64,000 nucleotides of DNA, from contig SGPL01000031.1 of assembly GCA_004802705.1 (NCBI GenBank), positions 1 to 64,000 on the forward strand. Direction: 5' to 3'. A program made the translations under genes and the position numbers. This DNA is from Bondarzewia mesenterica. Its lineage: Eukaryota; Basidiomycota; Agaricomycetes; Russulales; Bondarzewiaceae. The notes below the pieces were generated by a model that saw only the letters and a list, made by a program, of their open reading frames with translations, was not told the DNA's origin and ran no database searches. The first letter of the stretch is position 1, and each line of letters starts with the position of its first letter. Shown here piece by piece: positions 57,897 to 64,000 of the stretch.

Positions 57897-60004
57897 ATGC
57901 CCACTGAACCACCACCACCTCTGTATGAACAAGAATGCCCAGAAGACGAAGCATTAGAAAGCTCCGCGCTCACAAATGATCCGCAGATACTCATCATACC
58001 TGCTACAGACTCGCTGCGCTTCCAGCAAGGCTACCTCGGCGCGCAAGGCGAGCACGCTGCCATTGAAGGCGAGCTGCAAGTTAAGGGTGCACAGGGCAAT
58101 CGGTGGCGAAAATTGTCCGTCGACGTCTCCGCATTTTTATAGCATGTGCTTCCGCCCGCTGAAACCGAGCCTTATTTCTTCTTCCATCATTTAAGGACGA
58201 TGGACCTCTGTACCACCGAGACCGCTTATGCGCGCTCCATCGAACTGGGCCACGCCCGCATCGTGCTGTATGATTCACAGAACGAGCGTGATGACGGCGC
58301 GCCGCTGCCGAGCTCGTTCCCCTTCGCAATCCCATTAACACCGGATATGCCCCAGTGTATACACACTCCACAGTCCGCGCTCGCTCATGTGCTCACTGCG
58401 ACCTTGCATCCCACCGACGAGGCGTCGCCACCGCTTACCAAGGCGCTCACGGTTCACACGCGCAGGTTCATATCGCATACGCATACCCTCGGCATTCATC
58501 CGATTAAGCGCAGCATCGACGTGCCTACGCGGGTGGAGGTAGAGGTTCCACGGACTACGTTTACTGCATTCGAGCCCGTACCAGTCTACGTCACCGTGCC
58601 ATCGCCTAGAAGGGAACTCGTCGTTGAAGCCGGATTTCGTTTGCGGAATATCAAGGCTGAGATTTTTAGAACTATACGGGTCAGACGCGGTGATGATGAC
58701 GCAGAGTTCGACATGCCAATGGACAGCGAAAGCGATTCGGACGATGAGCACATTCATGGCGAGGATCCCCTTGGGATATCTCTACCTCCCCAGGAGAAGG
58801 CATCGGAGCCTTCCTCATCCTCGTCGCACGCCGCCCCAAGGGAACCTGCAGCCGTATACAAAACGGTCATTTCTCGCTCGGGTGCCTTGTGTCGTTTTCA
58901 CACCTCTCTCCCCGTCCGCCTGCGATTTCTTTTGCACCAATCTTCGCCCACGTCTTCGCCGTCAGACGCCACGAGACCATTACCGGCTGGCGAATTCGGA
59001 CCGTTGGACAGCGATACGGAATGCGGATGTATAACGCAATCGACACTCATGCATTCCGTCGCATTCCGCATACGGATACATGCAACCTTTAGGAACACGT
59101 CCACTCACACGGAACGTGTTTCCACGATTTCCATTCCCATCAATTTTCTGCCTCCGCCCGCCCCTCTGCCCGAGGTGGAAGAGTGGATGGAGACTGCTTA
59201 CCACAAGAAGCACGATCGCCCGCCTGCCCGCACCGTCAGAGGNGACGACCCGGAAGCCGCCCCGCACTACGACGAAGGCGAGGCAGGTCCGAGCTACGTT
59301 GCGAACGGCGAGCCTCCTCCATTCGAAGAGCGCGATGCCCCGCCCTCTTTTGCAGAAGCCTCGACGTCATCCCGTCTGCCGACCTTCCTCGAATCGGAAC
59401 AGGAGATATACGTCCCCTCAAGCGAAGACGGAAGCATGGAACCACTGCCCGCGCACCCACAACACGTCATCGAAGGCGAAGGCGTACTCTTCGGCTTCCC
59501 TGCATCTGCCCAGTCGACGGCACTCGGAGGAGGTTGACCGTACAGGCGCCGCGACGCCTCCGCCGACGCTCGAGATGGCTACACATGACCCCGACGTGAC
59601 CGAGCTCGCGGACCTCAACCTCGACGCGCCCGAGCGCGCCATGCAGGCCCTCGGGCAGGCGCTCGGGATTGCACTTGAGCACCATGAGGAGACCGCCGCA
59701 GGAGAGCTCCCGCCACCCCCCACCGCCCCCAATGGATGACCCTTCCGATCCGCCGCCCTCGATCCACTCAGAGTATCGATCACGGGAAGGCGTGCCGCAT
59801 CAAATGCCCGGTGCACCTTCAACCTCGCCTCCCCCCCATCCACCATCACCCGCGCATGCACCAGATCAGGGCCATCCGTCCACCCATGCACATGCGCCAC
59901 CACCGTACCTTATCCCAGAAGGGGAGGGTGAGCATGAGCATGTGACGAGGCCACCGCCCTATGTCGACGTGATGCCACCAGCAGCACATGAGCGCCAAGT
60001 GTGA
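57897..60004 (+). CDS. Arrestin-like (alpha-arrestin type) protein
   Basis: Apparently single-exon protein of about 700 residues with an arrestin-like fold; such proteins act as adaptors for ubiquitin ligases and endocytosis. It starts MPTEPPPPLYEQECPEDEAL, a PPxY-like motif at residues 6-9. Beta-rich sequence follows (YLGAQGEHAAIEGELQVKG, YARSIELGHARIVLYDSQ, SSFPFAIPLTPDMPQCIHTP, HTHTLGIHPIKRSIDVPTRV, SIPINFLPPPAPLPEVEEW). The tail is Pro-rich with further PPxY-type motifs (APPPYLIPEG, RPPPYVDVMP). An in-frame TAG sits at 58139-58141. One base must be removed at CCC 59509-59511 and one in the C-run 59716-59721 to keep the tail in frame. One base (59243) is undetermined. Identification rests on fold-level pattern and PPxY motifs, so it is tentative. 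Confidence 0.62.
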
Positions 60005-60335
60005 TCAGTAGATAGTTTGCAACTCGTGATTTGTCTTGGTCGTTGTTTCAGTGTCATCGTATCATCATCATCCGGGGACTTTGTACGTTGTTGTCCGACT
60101 GCTAGCGCATAGCAATACTAGCTCTCTAGAAGTCCGGGGTCATAAAAGCAGATTACAATGTAATGAAAACGATAGGAGGAGAACCATATATAAAGATCAT
60201 CGTGAGGAAAGAAAGAGGGCTAAGTGAGGAGGGGGTCTGAACGAAATCGGTATCAAAACCAAAAGGGAGCGCCGCTCGCACGATGTAATATGTACCAAAG
60301 CACAGGCAATGCAGCTAAGAAAACGGTGCAGCAGA
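60005..60335. other. Convergent intergenic region
   Basis: About 330 bp between the arrestin-like gene and the 3' end of Rab5. Nothing gene-like. Confidence 0.45.
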
Positions 60336-61468
60336 TCAGCAATTGCAAGCATCTTTGCCCTTCGCCTGGCCCCCTTCGAGGTTGACACCCTCTTGGGCAC
60401 CACCTGCACGGCCGCCTCCAGCACCTGGTCGACCGGCGGCTCCACGAGAAGCAAGGATGTGCTCGATGGGAATCTTCTTGGCTACACAATCAAGAATATC
60501 GTCAACAAAACTCCCGCGACGAATCACTTCAAGAACAGGCGCAACTCACCGATCTCCGTGAACACCTCGACGACACCCTCGCCCGTCTTCGCGCTCGTCT
60601 CGAAAAAGAGCAGCCCGGCCTCCTGAGCATACGCTTGGGCCTCCTCGCGCGATACCTGCCTCAGGCTCTCCACCTCATCCGCAGCAGAGGTCTCTCCGGG
60701 TGTCGCCGTGGCATCATCTGCCTCGTCTTCCGACTCGCCCGCAGCGCCGCTGCCCGATGCGGACGGCGAGGGCTGCACGAGGTCGAGCTTGTTGCCCGCG
60801 AGCGCGATGACGATGTTCGGGTTCGCTTGCCGCTGTAGCTCCTTCACCCATGTCTTGGCCTTCTCGAGACTCGAAGCCTTAGTCACGTCGTACACGACGA
60901 CGGCAGCTTGCGCGTTGCGATAATACATAGGCTAGGCATGGTTTTTGATGGGCATACACATACTGATGAGACGGAGGGACTTACTGCGAGGGAGTGGAAA
61001 CGTTCTTGGCCTGCGGTGTCCCAGATCTCGTAGCGCAGCACACGGTCCTCAAGACGGCATTTTTGGGTCAGGAAGGCTGCGCCGATGGTGGGTTCCTTGT
61101 TGGCTTGGAACTCATTTGAAACCTAAGCGAACACAGAGAAAGAAAGTGAAATTCCCGCGGTCAGATTCGCAATCTCACAGAGCCGTATCAAGGACCGACG
61201 CACGAAACGGAGGACAACTGATGATTTGCCGACTGCCGCTTCCCCTACATTAGCCAAGCAAGGAAAGTTAGTAACAGGAATACGCGGAAGAAATTAGTAG
61301 CAGGAATATAAGACGTATGCGACCAATGATGGTGCTGCACTACTTATACCAGCTTCCACAAATCGCTGCTTCGAAGAGATTGACAAAATTCTGGATGAAC
61401 TACTGACCGAGCAAGACCAATTTCACCTGCACAGACTTGTCTACTGAGCCAGAAGCTGCGTCAGCCAT
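60336..61468 (-). CDS. RAB5: Rab5-type small GTPase (Vps21/Ypt51)
   Basis: Early-endosome Rab GTPase of 255 residues. Exons are 61468-61408, 61244-61204, 61122-60985, 60931-60550 and 60481-60336, all in phase. The P-loop [14 protein letters not shown] spans exons 1-2. Switch I is [20 protein letters not shown], switch II is [20 protein letters not shown], and [20 protein letters not shown] follows. The guanine-specificity motifs are GNKLDL and ETSAKTGEG. The C-terminus ends CNC, a double-geranylgeranylation signal. About 35 extra Ser/Ala/Asp/Glu-rich residues ([20 protein letters not shown] onward) sit between GNKLDL and [11 protein letters not shown], so the protein is longer than the usual 205-220. 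Introns are 53-163 bp. Confidence 0.95.
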
Positions 61469-61767
61469 AGATGTTTATCGACAGTGAAGAAGAAAGGCTG
61501 TAGATGTGGCGGGGAGGGGACGATGATGACGGTGGCCAATGAATAATGTCCGGTAGCTGCAGTTTGCACGTTTGTTTACTAGCTGCACCTAATCGGGCCC
61601 GCCCGTGGCACCCACTGCCAGCTCCAACTACGATGTTTTCGACCTAGTCTGTCAAACAAAGATCCCTTGAAGTCGACAACGTGCTTTTAACACATGGTAT
61701 ACAATAGATACATGCTCAATATACTAATAGGCTAACTCGTGGAATACTGACCTCAGATCTTCGCCAG
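61469..61767. promoter_or_regulatory. Rab5 upstream region
   Basis: 300 bp upstream of the Rab5 start codon. It should contain the promoter. No specific element was identified. Confidence 0.4.
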
Positions 61768-62189
61768 TCATGAAAAGGTCGTTGTATCCGCCAGAGCAAA
61801 CACAGGGCGCTCGAAAGGTGCCGGCGCATCATCCAAGTTCACGGGTGAGTCGGCGTCTGACAATGGTAACTGATAAGCACCGTCGCTGTCTCTTGCACCC
61901 TGCGTCGCGCTGCCCTCTGATAACCCATCGACCACCGGCCAACCCATCTGAGCGTCCAAATCGTGTTTCTCATCCAGCACGAATGCGATCGCATTCAAGT
62001 GTTCTCGGATTTGCATCATTTCGCTGTCGGTTGGGTCGTGAAACGGGTGAGGTGGGTTCCTGTGGTCGCTCTGCTTTCGTTGCAGTTACTGTGCGTCCAG
62101 CGGCATCTTCCCCGTTGAGTCGACATTCGTGAGGAAATCTACCGCAGTTCCGATCCTTGCGCGTACACACATTTTGTCGTCGAGAAGTC
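61768..62189. other. Unassigned region with a minus-strand open piece
   Basis: The minus strand has an open piece at 62019-61768 (HLNAIAFVLDEKHDLDAQMG ... acidic C-terminus). It could be the 3' end of another damaged gene, or of the lyase remnant after rearrangement. No family is recognised. Confidence 0.3.
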
Positions 62190-63085
62190 GAGTTCGAGCT
62201 AGCTCGTCGCGTTGGTCTGTTCATAGGCTGAGATGGAAAATGAGCAGAATATGTGACAGAGTCAAGAAGGAGTGCGGTCGTTGATTCGTGATTGAAGGTT
62301 CTGTAGTGATGTGGATGAGTGCTCATCGCGTCATAGGGTTGCTCACCGTTCTTCACAATCTGGTCCAGAAATTAGTGGCTAAAGTAATGCTCCAGGATAT
62401 CCGAGGCGCCTTTGTTATCGCCCAGAAGCATTTTCACAGCTGCAAGTTGGTTGACGAAGAAGCTGCCGTGATTGCTGAATGATGTTATGTTTCAGCTAGA
62501 GATAAGACGCGTGTGCCGATGAGCGAAGATACGCTACTCACTTCATGTTTGACGCTGCCTTCTTCTCCTGCGGGCTTTCCTCCAACCATTTAACGTAACT
62601 CGTCATCCAACTTCTCATCCCGGTATGCTTTTCCGGTGTCCGCTCCCTAGCCCCTCGGCATGCATGACAGAACTGACGACCCTCACTAAGCAGGCCGCGC
62701 AAGTTCAACACGCCAGTAATGTGCCCTCTTTTCCCTTCGGCCCTGGTTAGCACACAATCAATATTCGGATGCATCGGCGTCGCGGAGGCAATGCAGAACA
62801 CGTCAAGTGCGGAGGCGGCACTTTGCGCGTGAATGGGTGCGAGGATCCTCGCCTGAAAGTGCAAAACGCGACAGCGTTGTAGAGAACGAACTGGGTCACC
62901 TTGCTCAAAGCTGGTCCGCCTGGTGCGGACGTCCGGCTTTACTTTACCATCGCGATAAACATGTTGTCCACGCCGAGTCCACGCTGAAAGAAGTCCTTCG
63001 TTCGGTATGTTGCGTTCTAAGAATACGAAAAGCGATACGCACTCGCACCAAGGACCATACTTGCTGTTGGGGACGGCATGCATTT
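62190..63085 (-). pseudogene. Alginate-lyase-family polysaccharide lyase, broken
   Basis: Remnant of a fungal alginate-lyase-domain protein (secreted polysaccharide lyase family). The upstream exon (about 63085-62553) has HITGVLNLRGLLSEGRQFCH and GMRSWMTSYVKWLEESPQE. After an intron (62552-62485, GTGAGT...TTCAG) the conserved SNHGSFFVNQLAAVKMLLGD block appears, then ASDILEHYFSH. An in-frame TAA at 62372-62374 replaces an expected Gln codon, and FLDQIVKNGEQPYDAMSTHP with HHYRTFNHE follows. Homology then fades before the domain end. The N-terminal part and signal peptide are not recognisable. The nonsense substitution and loss of the C-terminal helices argue for a pseudogene. The family is called from memory. 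Confidence 0.55.
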
Positions 63086-64000
63086 CCCATTTGTCGGTTT
63101 GGCAGGAGCTTGTGCGCCAGCGTTGGGAGCGCCGCCAATGACAGGGACTACTGTCTGTGTCGATTCAGTTGTCATTGTGCCAGAGGCAGAAGATCGCGAT
63201 GCGGGCAGCGTGAAAGAGTGTGAAAGACCTACCGTCTGAAACGGAAGAAAACACAGGCGGTAAGTCGGCTGCATCTGTTCCCGGCGAAGGCGAAGATGTT
63301 GGGCGAAGAAGGACTTCCTCAACGAAGGCATCGCGTCGCACATGAACCATGATGCCGTCTGGAACGTCTCATGCAATCAATACCAATGAGCCGCTCGCAG
63401 TATCATCCCGATTCCTGAACACCACTGCAGATAGAACCTCTATGCCGAACACAGCGTCTCCAGAAATAGAACCATCGTCGGAAGAACCCTCCCATGCTCC
63501 CCCGTCATCATACTGATCAGGCTCGGAGGGGTCAAAGCTGCCGTCAGGGATCAGAAGAATCCGATTCACATCCAGTTTCATCCGCGCCATTCGAAGGTGT
63601 GATTTTTTTCCCCACGTTGCACTTGTTGCAGTTGGGCCAACGGCTGCAGGAAAGGGGGAGATAATAATCAGTTCCACGGAGAATGCGGAGCAACAGGTTC
63701 ATGTACTGCTGACTGGGGTGCACAACTCAGTCGTGTGTATCGTGGTTTGGAGGCAACACACGGTGGTTGTTTGTAATAATGCCTGGGAGAAGCGGGGACA
63801 ATGAATCCACGAACTTCCGTCAAGTCCGCATCTCCGACCGAGACCTCAGATCAAGGGACCAACTTACTCCAGGAACCACCTTTGGCCGCCGAGCCGGCAT
63901 CACTGATGATTTTTTGCCGTGCAGACGCGGTGGACGCGACTCCGTGCTTGCCTTGTGATAGGACGTACTCAGTTGAAGCGCACCCAATCATTTTGGTCAA
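63086..64000. other. Unassigned right edge
   Basis: About 0.9 kb up to the window end. On the minus strand 63677-63369 has a polar, acidic open piece (MKLDVNRILLIPDGSFDPSE) and 63200-63070 a small Thr/Ala/Pro-rich piece. They may be 5' parts of a gene on this strand. Nothing recognisable; the window may cut a gene here. Confidence 0.3.

Overview
The window reads as nuclear DNA of a filamentous basidiomycete, most likely an Agaricomycete. Genes are dense and on both strands. They are cut by many 45-70 bp GT-AG introns with CTAAC/CTGAC-type branch sites. Several families are typical of that group: a Zn2Cys6 factor with its zinc cluster at the C-terminus, a DUF6533-type seven-helix protein, a TPR-CHAT protein and an arrestin-like protein. 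No rRNA, tRNA, CRISPR array or recognisable transposase was found. Coordinates were read by eye from the sequence and all family names are from memory of conserved motifs, not from a search.

Left part (about 1-23.7 kb) is a gene graveyard with a few live genes. The first 2.6 kb carries, head to tail on the plus strand, a broken 5' part of SET1 (histone H3K4 methyltransferase), a broken exonuclease part of the mitochondrial DNA polymerase gamma, and a broken amino-acid permease. Further on are a decayed Zn2Cys6 middle domain (7.2-8.0 kb), a damaged Ecl1-type zinc protein (8.5-10.3 kb), the front of an MFSD5-like transporter fused to HAMP repeats of a group III histidine kinase (13.4-15.1 kb), undeciphered intron-bearing remains (16.8-18.4 kb), and fragments of a membrane protein and a coiled-coil protein (22.7-23.4 kb). 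The remnants keep introns, so they arose from DNA copies, not from mRNA. Apparently intact among them are a five-exon Zn2Cys6 regulator (4.3-6.1 kb), a twelve-exon DUF6533 membrane protein (10.8-12.7 kb) and a GATA-like zinc finger protein (19.9-21.7 kb).

Right part (about 23.7-61.5 kb) is gene-rich and mostly housekeeping. It holds a BRCT/Myb-like protein, a kinase-like protein lacking key aspartates, ribosomal protein uS9 (RPS16), mitochondrial uL4, an FAD halogenase-like enzyme, RAD51, RPB8, a TPR-CHAT protein, CDK11, RAP1, mitochondrial D-2-hydroxyglutarate dehydrogenase, a WD40 protein, a zinc alcohol dehydrogenase, a DUF1764 protein, a SWI1-type ARID subunit, an arrestin-like protein and Rab5. 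At 61.7-63.1 kb is a broken alginate-lyase-family gene. Several neighbours are divergent pairs sharing 330-480 bp promoters (RPS16/uL4m, BRCT/kinase-like, D2HGDH/WD40, DUF1764/SWI1). Others are convergent pairs (RAD51/RPB8, WD40/ADH, arrestin/Rab5). RAD51, RAP1, the BRCT protein, CDK11, SWI1 and RPB8 are all nuclear DNA/chromatin or transcription factors, but they are separately transcribed and nothing shows co-regulation.

A caution for all gene models: at least eight otherwise conserved genes show an apparent frameshift, and each is cured by removing exactly one base from a homopolymer. This looks like a systematic over-call in the assembly rather than biology. Pseudogene calls here therefore rest on substitutions to stop codons, truncation and missing domains, not on frameshifts alone.
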